A DNA stretch of 64,000 bases from Sycon ciliatum. Taxonomy: Eukaryota > Porifera > Calcarea > Leucosolenida > Sycettidae. Positions within the stretch are counted from its first letter, which is position 1. Every line of letters begins with the position of its first letter. The notes beneath the pieces are model-generated. The model did not search any database and was not told the DNA's origin. It was given only the letters and a program-made list of their open reading frames with translations. The position numbers and the translations under genes are program-made. The stretch lies in assembly GCF_964019385.1 (NCBI RefSeq), contig NC_088649.1:11704754-11768753 (forward strand), written 5' to 3'. Positions 44,601 through 54,001 of this stretch are shown in pieces.

Positions 44601-45237
44601 ATGCACTCTCCCACTCACATGCTCTCACACTCATACACTGTCCCACTCACACACTCCCACACTCATGCACTCTCCTACCCATACACTGTCCCACTCACAC
44701 ACTCACACATTTGCCCACTCACACGCTCTCCCACTCATGTAGACTGTTCTTGTGTTACCCTATGTGTTCATTGCAGGTACACCTCCTCACACAGATACAT
44801 CTCAGCTGCACGTGACAGGCCTCATAGTAGGCCTGCTTTGTGGTATTGCCGTTCTCATTCTGCTTATCATCATTATTAGAAGATTCACGAGACCTGTTGA
44901 TGATCCCCCTGTTGATGATCCCCCTGCACCGGGACATGATGCTATGGACGATCTCCCTGCACCGGGACATGATGCTATGGACGATTCCCCTGCACCGGAA
45001 CATGATGCTATGGACGCGGATGATGCTATGGGCGATCCCCCTGCACTAGAACATGCTATGGATGATCTCCCTGTACCAGGGCATGGTATGGACGGTTCAA
45101 GTATAATGGTGCAAGCTGTTGGTGGTCCGCTTTCACCGGTGCAGGCAGTACAAGCTACTGAAGATAGTAGCGTACCCAATAGAGTTGGCAAAGCTCCACA
45201 TTCTGCCTTTTTGAATAATGCACAAGCTGAGCACTGA
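30598..45237 (+). CDS. Predicted type I single-pass membrane protein, receptor-like gene 1
   Basis: Hand-assembled CDS join(30598..30775, 34356..34495, 36149..36641, 40897..40989, 44777..45237), 1,365 nt, 454 residues; all introns are GT-AG with phases 1, 0, 1, 1. The ATG at 30598 has a strong context (ACCATGT); in-frame ATGs at 30472 and 30478 are alternatives. Signal sequence: hydrophobic VWWLVPTLFLLYVPMLTGA at about 30-48. Ectodomain: a small exon with two Cys seven residues apart, then a Cys-rich, beta-strand-rich region with N-glycosylation sites (NLT, NTT, NQT, NCS). A Thr-rich stalk follows, then transmembrane helix GLIVGLLCGIAVLILLIIII (about 316-335) and basic RRF. The tail has a degenerate repeat of the type APGHDAMDD. 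I recognise no family. Introns are full of mobile elements. Parallel to the gene at 51316. Confidence 0.72.
30923..31526 (+). mobile_element. Merlin-type (ISXO2-like) DNA transposon derivative
   Basis: About 95-bp terminal inverted repeats, starting GGGTAATCATGCAGTTTAGG on both sides, flanked by TAGTAA on each side (Merlin elements usually make 8-9-bp duplications, so 6 matching bases is somewhat short). The interior (about 31100-31390) encodes the C-terminal part of an ISXO2-like DDE transposase. 604 bp, located in intron 1 of the receptor-like gene in the same orientation. Confidence 0.88.
31098..31390 (+). pseudogene. Merlin/ISXO2-like transposase, C-terminal fragment
   Basis: The frame carries IISDGWAAYAQI (second catalytic Asp), then YQHDVVVH, FVDP, HTNNVENMWMRAKRQLK (third catalytic position) and FPTYLCEFVWRQR, the ISXO2-like superfamily signature. 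The N-terminal zinc-binding region and first catalytic Asp are missing, so it is a deletion derivative. The frame itself is clean to its stop. Confidence 0.88.
31665..33404 (+). pseudogene. LINE reverse transcriptase (jockey-like), truncated
   Basis: One open frame runs from the CA repeat to the TGA at 33404 with no interruption; there is no proper start because the 5' half is lost. Motifs: SKATGPDGISARVLK, ASNYRPISLLT, AVDIAGAFDRVSH, AGVPQGSILGPSLFLLY, the catalytic FADDTTLY and LLGVMLD, then the C-terminal extension with LEYAPLAW and PWNNLPADLL. The intact frame suggests a fairly young insertion. Not the same family as the LINE at 26.6-28.7 kb, judging by divergence across all motifs. Confidence 0.9.
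31665..33779 (+). mobile_element. 5'-truncated LINE flanked by (CA)n on both sides, poly-A tail
   Basis: Coding sequence starts directly after a (CA)n tract (31610-31661). The 3' end is an A-rich tail (about 33748-33779) that runs straight into another (CA)n tract (33780-33827). This is the structure of a LINE copy inserted within a CA microsatellite. It lies in intron 1 of receptor-like gene 1, same strand. Confidence 0.85.
33780..33827. repeat. (CA)n microsatellite after the LINE tail
   Basis: 24 uninterrupted CA units directly after the poly-A tail. Confidence 0.95.
34122..34190. repeat. (CA)n microsatellite
   Basis: About 34 CA units in intron 1 of the receptor-like gene. Confidence 0.95.
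34621..35120 (+). repeat. Decamer array (TGTATGGTGG)50
   Basis: Exactly 50 units of TGTATGGTGG over 500 bp with only a few single-base variants (TGTGTGGTGG, TGAATGGTGG, TGTATGATGG, TGTATGGTGA). It lies in intron 2 of receptor-like gene 1, about 125 bp after the donor. Several frames are open across it on both strands because the unit contains no stop in most phases; they are not genes. Confidence 0.97.
37006..37221 (+). repeat. 36-bp minisatellite, six units
   Basis: Six near-identical 36-bp units containing GAAGAACTAGGTACCCTGCA. In one frame it reads as a 12-residue repeat CYEELGTLHTDV. It lies in an intron of receptor-like gene 1, without splice sites of its own that I can support. Confidence 0.92.
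37243..37480. mobile_element. MITE with GTAAAACCTGTGTT ends
   Basis: The left end TATAGTAAAACCTGTGTTAG is inverted at the right as CCTCTAAACACAGGTTTCAG, each present in tandem (three times left, twice right). It resembles the ends of the element at 17734-17918. Confidence 0.6.
37945..38806. mobile_element. Giant palindromic (foldback) element, copy 1, TTAA target
   Basis: 862 bp that is nearly one full palindrome: arms of about 400 bp from AGGGGAAGTTAAGGCAAAAA inward, with a short central spacer near 38330-38390. TTAA stands on both sides (37941-37944, 38807-38810), the target of piggyBac-like and Kolobok-like transposases. No transposase is encoded. Confidence 0.9.
38811..39295. other. Unique segment between the two palindromes
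   Basis: About 485 bp with overlapping frames on both strands; the minus frame (within 38811-39060) includes AMEREFMELYVVIFAGRSEG and looks slightly more protein-like. I do not recognise it. It may be residual coding sequence of the host composite transposon. Confidence 0.35.
39296..40155. mobile_element. Giant palindromic (foldback) element, copy 2
   Basis: 860 bp, nearly identical in plan to copy 1. TTAA flanks only the right side (40156-40159); the left flank reads TCTG, so the left target copy has been lost or the ends rearranged. Confidence 0.88.
42110..42249 (-). repeat. tRNA-derived SINE copy (minus strand)
   Basis: The head, 42178-42249, folds as a tRNA-like unit: A-box TAGCTCAGATGG, anticodon arm TTGCT...AGCAA, intact B-box CGTTCGAGTCC, and an acceptor stem with one mismatch. 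The tail is homologous to the tail of the plus-strand copy at 43379. Anticodon-loop position 33 is A, not U, which argues against a working tRNA. Confidence 0.75.
43379..43530 (+). repeat. tRNA-derived SINE copy (plus strand)
   Basis: The head, 43379-43450, forms a complete cloverleaf: acceptor GGTCCCA/TGGGATT (7 pairs with G-T), D arm GCTC/GAGC, anticodon arm TTGCT/AGCAA, T arm CTGGG/CCTGG. The B-box has one change (TTTGA for TTCGA) and the anticodon loop CATGACA lacks U33. The tail is pyrimidine-rich and shared with the inverted copy at 42110. Called a SINE and not a tRNA gene. Confidence 0.75.
43674..43765 (+). repeat. Dispersed repeat family B, copy 2
   Basis: Same core as 5172-5262, ending AATGAAAAATAAA. 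It begins with TACTCAATCTGCAGACAGAA, shared with copy 3. Confidence 0.8.
43912..44005 (+). repeat. Dispersed repeat family B, copy 3
   Basis: Third copy, about 240 bp after copy 2 in the same orientation. Confidence 0.8.
44022..44742 (+). repeat. Degenerate 14-bp satellite (CTCCCACTCACGCA)n
   Basis: About 50 variants of a roughly 14-bp unit, with a few 12-bp and 13-bp spacers, filling 720 bp just before the last exon of receptor-like gene 1. Three plus frames stay open through it and give Ser/Thr/His/Leu-rich peptides; these are artefacts of the repeat. It also supplies a very long pyrimidine-rich region upstream of the acceptor at 44776. Confidence 0.93.
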
Positions 45238-46529
45238 GCAGTCTCCACTAATCCACAAAATGCTTCAGGACACAGCATTACAGATCCCACCACGCAATAT
45301 TGAGCCAATGCATTGGAAATTGGATAGGAGTATTGAACAATCATCACCGCAACACCTCTCGCTGTAACCGAATTATTGCCACGACAGCAGCCGTGATAAC
45401 GACATCTTCTCCCACGGAAAATACTTCGTGGAAGTATCCCCAGCTCTAGCACCACCAAAGCCAGTTGCAGTATGCAGTGTACACATGTCTGCAGTGTACC
45501 CCCCCCCCCCCCCCCCCGGGAGTTGAACAATATTGACTTGAACTGGTCAGATGGTTCCTTGAAGTGTTCCGTGCCTTGCCGTTGCTCCCATTACATTTGT
45601 TTGTGTATATAATGTGTGTATATGTGTGTGCTGGCATGTATGTGCATGTGTGTGTGTGCTGGCATGTATGTGCATGTGTGTGTGTGTGTGTGTGTGTGTG
45701 TACGTGTGTGCATGTGTATGTGTGTGCATGCGTGCAGGTGTGTGTATTGCTTTACTACCACTGGCTACCATTTCCCTGGATATGTGTTAGTGATCAAGAC
45801 CTGGCCGGTTATGAGTGTAAACCTATTTCTTTGAGAGAATGTGTACGCGGAAGGCGGCCAGTAGTCGGCTGCATGAGGTGATGGCTTTATTAGACTATGT
45901 TTTGACAATTGTAAGCTGATATTTATAATATCATGTCCCCATCCATACCGGGCATACTAGCAAGGTTAACCATACTAGACCTGACTATCAGCATTGCTGG
46001 TGTATTGATTTCGGTCACACTCGCCAGGCCGGTATGCACACCATGGCAGCAGGCTATGGGGAGCTGTCTCGATAGCTATACTAGCCACAATGTTATCATT
46101 TCTATTTCCAATGATTCTCCCGGACTGGGTGCCACTCAGCAGAGAAAACTGATTTTCCCGGACTGGGTGCCACTCAGCAGAGAAAACTGATGTCTCTCCT
46201 TTTCTTTGCTTTGGAATGCCATCCGATTATGGCAGGTGTGGTGTAGCTATTGGCATGCTATAACCCTGACGTTGAGCCTAGCAGCTGCTGATACTGCTCA
46301 ATGTTATTCTGGACCGCTATCATGCTTTGCCTTCCCTCTAATCCCTACATTGTGAGTTGTGAATTTCAATTTTAATTATATTCTCCAACCACTGCTGTAT
46401 GCATAAACCGTGAGCAATGTCATCATACCATTATTTCATGTCGCATGCAGCTGGTGACAATGCTTCTACAGTACAATGCTTCTCAACTCAACAAGCCCAA
46501 CCGTGCAATCTGTCTCATACTGCCAGTGC

Positions 46530-46661
<132 letters not shown>

Positions 46662-46758
46662 ATCAGTGGGCTCTTGGCTCTTGCCAACCCTGATATTACT
46701 TGCCCCCCGGGCAAATGCGATTCAATTTCGCCGGCCGCGCACCATCCACCCGAGCAAT

Positions 46759-46822
<64 letters not shown>

Positions 46823-46903
46823 CAGTTATGTGTGTGTGTGTGTGTGTGTACGTGTGTGTGTGTGTGTGTACGTGTGTGTGTACGTGTGTGTGTGTGTGTG
46901 TGT

Positions 46904-46937
<34 letters not shown>

Positions 46938-46954
46938 ATGCGTGCGCAGTACTT

Positions 46955-47200
46955 GTCTAGGATGCTGCCATTACACCACAACATGGCAGCTGGGTCTCGG
47001 GACATTCCGGGACTGGGCACGGCACGAAACTTTGAACGTCTGTAACTCTGAATCTCGATTGTTTCGATGGGGAAGGGCCAGATATCCGGCATACGACGTC
47101 ACTATCCACAGAATTTGGCAAGGGAGTAGTAATTATATGACTACAACTCACCAACAGGGTGTCCGTGGGCTGAGGTGTCCATGACTTCGAGGTCCGGATA
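46955..47200 (+). repeat. Diverged repeat shared with 40550-40785
   Basis: Both stretches contain, in order, CATGT/CATGG, GGGAC, a GTAACTC(C/T)GAATC block, GGGCCAGA(G/T)ATC, GA(T/C)GTCACTAT, TTGG.AA..GAGT and GGTGTCC/GATGTCC. Old copies of an unidentified dispersed repeat. Confidence 0.5.
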
Positions 47201-47883
47201 ACACAGATATGAGTGTATACTGGACTGGCACAGTATACTGGAAGGGAAAGAGGAGCAGAAGTCAGAACATATGCTGTGAATGGTGTTTCTTACAGAAGAG
47301 TGTTGTGCACATTTCAGAGCAAACAGTTCTCCTGTCAGAATCGTTATGTCGCACCCAACCTACATGATTGTACTTCGAAGTATATACATGTAGTACAAAT
47401 AAACCTGTGTTTGCTGGACCCTGGATCAAGCGGAAACCTGTGTTGACCGGGCATATTGTCATGTACCAAAGTGCTGTGGATCGAGAGAGCATCCCTGGAT
47501 CAAGTGGGATCCGGTCATATCAGGATAGTTTCTTCTGCACCAAGGGCGTCCGGTTAGGGCAAGTTTTACTGTAAATACGAACTCGTATCTACCGACCTAC
47601 GCAATTATAGACCCGCCTGCCTGCCTACACAACACCATAAACAGGCATGGTGACAATACCTTAGTTCCAGGGCCAAAGCCAACATTAGTCCAAATCTCAG
47701 TTTTGACCATATGAATCTCATTATTCACAATACCAACAACACCCTCTCTTACCAGTTCTCCCATCATCCCACGTATCTCATCCATCAAGCGAAAACACGA
47801 AACCCCCTCGAACAGCCTTTGGGGAATCCTTTTAAAAATACAAAAACACAGAGTTCCAGCTTGTAGATACTGGCACGGCATAA

Positions 47884-48463
47884 CAGGGGCGTCACCGGAC
47901 CCCTTCACAGGGGGGTGCACAGGAATTTTGCACAGGAAAACACGAAAAAGTTCGCTGATAGCAGGCCCGTCGCACGGACTTTGGAAGTGGGGTGGCCATG
48001 GGGTACGGGGCCCTCCCCCGGGAAAAATTTCAAAAATTAAAGCCAATTGCAAGCATTTCCGGGCATTTGGTGCCATTTCAGTGTAACTACAATGAAAGAC
48101 TTTTTGATTCTGCAACAAGCCGAGAAGACGCTACGATCGGGGATAAGAATTCTTCATTATCCTCCCCCGGGAAAAAATTCAAAAATTGAAGGCAATTGCA
48201 AGCATTTTCAGGCATTTGCCATGATTTGGTGCCACTTTAGTGTAACTAGTGTAACTAATCTACGAGTCGTACTCGTACTTGCACTTGCTACATGCACTCG
48301 CGCGATCACGGCAGCACAGTACAACTAGTTTTAGTGCATGCAGTTTATTAGTAGATTCTACCAGCACTACACTTTTCATAACCAGGAGTTCACAAAAAAA
48401 CCAAGGTCGAATTTTTTAGGGGGGTGCACGTGCCCCCCGTGCCCATCACGGGTGACGCCCCTG
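47884..48463. mobile_element. MITE with CAGGGGCGTCACC ends and 5-bp TSD
   Basis: 13-bp perfect inverted ends (CAGGGGCGTCACC) and a perfect CATAA duplication (47879-47883, 48464-48468). Inside, a block starting CCCCCGGGAAAAA and ending TTTGGTGCCA is present twice (about 48012-48078 and 48163-48247). No clear transposase. Confidence 0.8.
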
Positions 48464-48775
48464 CATAAACTCCTCCATACAGCTATTTCGATCATACAGA
48501 TCTCATCAGTGAGGGTTGTGAGAATACTAAACAGCCAGAACTTATGAGTAGCACTCTTTTATACAGAGAACATGAAGTAGCGCAATAGCACGCTATGAGG
48601 TAGCAAAAGTGGTTACACACGGAGCGATATCGCGCTATCGGTGTCCGACTATTTTTTGGGTGAGTTCTGAGTGTTCAAACTGTGGCTTTATACATGACAG
48701 TAACATGTACTGTGGAAAATACAGTACTCATCAGTCAACACTGCGTCATTATCCTACACTATGGTCATAATCATG

Positions 48776-49215
48776 CAGTGCTGCCAAACCGTCCGATTTT
48801 TGAAGGCTCTTTCGAAAAACGTCCGAAAAGTAGCCAAAAATGTCAGGGATCAGTACTTTCCTATTCAGAAGTCCTGTATTTTCCACTTTTCAGCGCAACT
48901 GAAGGCACAAATCACTGTCATGTGCTTCTAAAAAGGCTAGCTCTTGGCGGTGGAAGTGCAAAGTACGAGGGCATGTACACTGTACAGTGTGTGACCACAC
49001 TCCTGCATTACCAGGATTACAGAATTCAAGCATGGCAACCAATTACTTCGGTGTGCAAGATCGGTTACCATGACAACGGAGCGAATTTTCATGGTATTTT
49101 GGGCGGTATTTCGAATTCTCCGGAAAAAAATGCTGAGGAGAAAAATTCGCACCATGTGGCCAGCCTTGGCGATGAAGGGTGTCCAATTTTGGGCGAAAAT
49201 TATTTGGCAGCACTG
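48776..49215. mobile_element. hAT-like MITE (CAGTGCTGCCAAA ends)
   Basis: 13-bp perfect inverted ends of the CAGNG type common in hAT elements. The flanks (ATAATCATG and ATAATGTGA) share only ATAAT, so an 8-bp duplication is not established. About 440 bp, no transposase frame. Confidence 0.65.
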
Positions 49216-49742
49216 ATAATGTGACACTAAAGAACTGCTGGCAGCCAGCATACCATGACTGGGCATGATACTACTACTGTACCGCAGTCATGTAGTACTA
49301 GGCTATAGGACACTGATCATCCCGGCCAGGTCTGCACAGCAATCACTGCTTTTGAGTTTTGTCTTTACTTAGTAGAGTACATAAAAGGGGGGGGGGGGGG
49401 GGGGTTGTCAACTGAAGTGCAGAGTGCAGCACTAGTGACACTGTGTAGTGGGAAAATCGAAACTCGCTACCCGGACATGCTGGACATGCCGGACATGCCA
49501 CACACAGCTCCACCTGAGTACACTCAGTCACTGTTACTAGTACATGAGTACACTCAGTCACTGTTACTAGTACATGACTTGTAATGATGTAATGATTGTG
49601 CTATATTGTACTATCTACTAGTAGTGCCTATTATGGCTACACTAATACATGTATGCCTAAACTACCAAAATGTCCAGCTGCATATATGGACTGCGCGGGG
49701 GGGGGGGGCTCCGAGGACAGACTAGACTGGCGAGCTCAGATG

Positions 49743-49973
49743 TACTGTACAAGTACAAATTATTAATTTTCGTTCACGAAATCTTTCGTTATATCGCTCC
49801 ACCAGCAGGCTTGTTACGTTACGTGCTAATTTTCGTTTTGGTCGAGGTCTGTCACCCCGAACGTTCAGAAAAAAAACTTTAGTTTGGTACAAACTTTCAT
49901 TATTTCGTGCCCCCTATTAAACGAATATTATAGCGAAAGTTATTTCCAAACGAAAATTTGTACTTATACAGTA
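49743..49973. mobile_element. MITE, TA-flanked, CTGTA(C/T)AAGTACAAAT ends
   Basis: The left end is CTGTACAAGTACAAAT, the inverted right end is CTGTATAAGTACAAAT, followed inward by TTTTCGTT on both sides, and TA flanks both ends. 231 bp. Confidence 0.7.
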
Positions 49974-51315
49974 TTATGGCACCATTCATTGTAAAAAGCA
50001 TTTGCCGAAGCAAACAGAACAACAGCGAGCACGCACGCGTGCACGACTCAAAGTCTCAACGTCATTGCCAGACACTAGCCTTTACACAGAATGTCCGTAG
50101 AGGTCTAACCCGTGACATGTGGACAGAGTGACGGTCGACAGTGACTAGTGTGCTTTTACTTGTACTGGCGTACGCGTGAAGTCGGTGCGTGTACATACAC
50201 AAACAGTAGGTAACATAATCATCACGAGTCTTTACGTAGGTACATGTAGGTACATTGACATTGTACTTACTGACATTATGAACACAGCTGAGTGAGTCTG
50301 TACTCCAACCATGATCCAAGGACAGAGACAGTGGCCTCGCGATCGCCGACAGTCGCGTTTTCTCGGATCGGGAAGCGATTTTTCCGACTTTCCGAAAGCG
50401 CCGCGCTAGTGCAGTGAGCATTGCCAAGTACACAATGTCATTCACTCATTGCTTGCAGTCTTTCGCGCTGGCAGTGGCAACCGCTAGTGTTAGTACTGAC
50501 AAGTGACAGAAGCGAGTCATTTGAGCTAGCTGGAAATGATGTTGTGACGGGTGTTCTACGTTCATTGCTCATTGTTGCATTGTCCTTCCACCGTCCACAT
50601 CAGGCATCATTTTCTCTGTGAGCTCACTAGTACTCGAAGGAACACGGCTGGGAGCAGTTATTGACTTAGATCAAGACCTGAGTCCCCAAGACCATTGATA
50701 GTTTCACTGTGTACAGAAAGTCAGTTATTGCTGTAGTGTAGTCTGGCTGTAGTGTAGTCTGGCTGTAGTGTAGTCTGGCTGTAGTGTATTTCGAAAGCTA
50801 AAATTTTACTCTAGCTCTAGCTCTGGTTTCAACAACATCAATTTTTTTGTGCTTTGAAATTTGGAGAACCTCAGAATAAGAAAGATAGTAGCATTTTTTT
50901 ATCTCCAGATCTGCAGAGAGATTGAGCGCGCCCTATGGCCTACACCCGACGTGCGAGTGCTGGTCTCGTGTCCTTTCCCTCATATATATCATCCGGCCTC
51001 CGGAGACACCAGCGCACGCTTACCTAGCGCCTGCCTGCACCGAGGGTGTTCCTACACGCTAACTAGGACTAGGAGCGGCTTGGTGTAGAGTCTACGTGTG
51101 TGGAGTTACTTGACCTTTTTTTACTCTGTGTGTGGATCTACCGGGCGCTGGCGAAGCAAGCCAAGTGACTAACTGACCTGGCAAGGCTGGGAGGGTCGTG
51201 GTGTGTCTGCGACGTTGAAGGTTCTTCCACCAGGCCTGCGTGTCGGCAGAATGACTCTCCGTCGCCTCTACAATCAACGTATTGAGTATTGAGCCACATC
51301 TGTACGTTGTGGACA

Positions 51316-52383
51316 ATGGCGTGTACGCAGTGGCCGGATCAATGCAGCGTTGCTGGTGTTAGGGCTGTTCAGGAATCGCTCTGCAAGATTTGCTGCATGG
51401 CTAGAAAGCGGTGCACACACACACGTGACAAAGATCACCGGATTGGGACAAGAACATGGCTGCAGCTAGGCCCAGGCAGTATAAGAAGAAGACCAGGTGG
51501 ATTATGGTCGCAATCATCATCCATTTCTGTTAGTATTAGCTATAGTGTGTTCTACTACGGGCTGCTGGCTCTCGCTTCGGCTTTGCTCATCGTCCCAACA
51601 AACGCAGCCAATACCTGCTCATCGCCAGGTTAGTGGCACGCACGGGGCGTATACATGGTACATGGTGTGTGTGTGTGTGTGTGTGTTTGTGTGTGTGTGT
51701 TTGCTTGTGTGTTTGCTTGCGTGTGTGTTGGGGGGGGGGGGGGGGGGGGGGATCAGTTTTTTCGATTGGTTTATATTATGTGTGTGGCTGTTTGAAGATG
51801 TATATTGTCCATGCTACATTATTATTGTTTCAGCGTCAAATCATAATAGCGGGGTACTCTAATTTCAGAAATTTTCGGTTCTCAATATTTTCGGTATGAG
51901 GGCAAAAGGCCAGATTAGGTGAACAGAAAATGTAGGTACAGGGAAGCAGTTCCCTATTTAATTATGTGTGTTAGTGTTTGTTCGGTGTATTGAAAATTTA
52001 GGTATGAAACACTCGGACACACCGAAAGTACCGAAAATAAAAGTACACCGAAAATTTGTAAAATTACAGTATACTAGCAACCAGTACTACCTTCATGGGA
52101 GGAGAGGGTCACGTAATGCAGATAGATGCTGGGATGTATATCCAGACACCATCAGTACTTTTTCTGCGCCTTGTCCTCAGCCACAATAGTGTGGTAAGCC
52201 CATAAGTCAAAGTGCTATCTCCGTGGGGAGTACGGGGGTCGGCCGTTGGACGGTTCATTGGTCAATTAAGTCATCTTTCCAAGACTTCTTCTGTCCTGAA
52301 TCTCTCGAGGGTGTGTGTGTGTGGGGGGGGGGGGGGACTGGCTTCTGTGTTGAGGAAACACCAGTACAAGTGTGTGTGTGTGT

Positions 52384-52432
<49 letters not shown>

Positions 52433-53280
52433 TGTGTGTACTATATTTCCTACAGGCTTGGATCAGTTCTGCTGCACTGGGATCACCATGGTGGCGTGTA
52501 CGTCCCATCACAGTGTCTATCATCTCTACAGCAGTAACCTAACAGAACAGCGCATAGCTACAGACATGGTACAGATACCATATGTACAGCTGCCCAACTC
52601 GGTAAGGCAATGGCTAGGTGACTATGGTAACACTCTGATCAATGATCATAGCTCATACATTATTATTAATTCGATACTGAAGAAGAAGACTTGGGAACGG
52701 AAATACAATATTATGTGCCTTGAAAAAAGTTCAACCCAAGACTACGGCATGAGGAAGAAGAAGCACACTCAACAGTAGAACCAGATTCTTTTAAGAAATA
52801 TGCATGTGTGCGTGTGTATGCGTGTGTATGCGTGCATGCAATGTAGAGCAAATACCGGCATGACGTATTGAGTAGATACACACATCAACAGCTTAGAATC
52901 ATACATGTAGCAGAGATCATACCCCTGCCTGCACTACACACCACCGTATCATACCCCTGCCTGCACTACACACCACCGTATCATACCCCTGCCTGCACTA
53001 CACACCACCGTATCATACCCCTGCCTGCACTACACACCACCGTATCATGTACACTGTAGGCTGTAGAGTCCAGTGACGTCAATTCCAAGCTGGTATACTG
53101 ACAACATGCATGTAAGTTAAACATGTGTAGCTATGGCAGTTCATGCGATGATGCTTTCCTTGCTGTGTGCCGTACATCATGTACATGTACATGTACATGT
53201 ACATGTACATGTACATGTACATGGCCGTACATGCCGCAGTGTTAGTATGTGTCCCTGAATATTATAATTATGTTCTTATC

Positions 53281-53319
<39 letters not shown>

Positions 53320-53596
53320 TTCCTGACTTTTCTTTCATTCTCCTGGGTGGTTACCAACAGCCAGTGTATGCCGGAGTATGTGGTGTGGTGTGTGTAGAAA
53401 AAAATGGAAAAAATAGGGATTCACTGGCCAGAAAAAGTCACTTCAAACAGCTGTGTGGTGGATACCAGGCTAAAAATAGTGGCGGTCAATTCATCAGCCT
53501 TGCAAGCTGTTGAATGGTGTAATCCCAGCACAAGTTGCTATGTCTAACATAGCTGTTCGCTATCATCGCTTCCGCGATGGGCATGTCTGAGGTCTG

Positions 53597-53654
<58 letters not shown>

Positions 53655-53970
53655 ATGTGTGTGTGTGAATGCATGTGTGTATGTGTATGACTGCAGAGTA
53701 TATTTGATTTAACAGAGAAGAACAACACGAAACTGGTATCGTCCGATCCACAAAAGATCGTGTTGAGAACATCAGGGAATACGTCCTCCGTCACTAATGA
53801 AGAATGTAGTGTGTATCTGCAGCATGCCTATGTGGACTTATGGATCAGACCCCACAGTCGATATATCTACAATCATGTTAAAAACGTTTGCTCCGGTCGA
53901 CTAACAAGAGGTAAGCACCTGTATGTGTGTGTGTGTGTGTGTGTGTGCGCGTGTGTGTGTGTGTGTGTAT

Positions 53971-54001
<31 letters not shown>

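Noticed and set aside
44016..44879. Three long overlapping plus frames rich in Ser, Thr, His and Leu
   Set aside because: All derive from the 14-bp satellite in the last intron of receptor-like gene 1. Only the part after the acceptor at 44776 is coding, and in one frame.
47597..48118. 173-codon minus-strand frame
   Set aside because: Half of it lies inside the CAGGGGCGTC element and repeats a duplicated block. No domain, splice context or codon pattern supports a gene.
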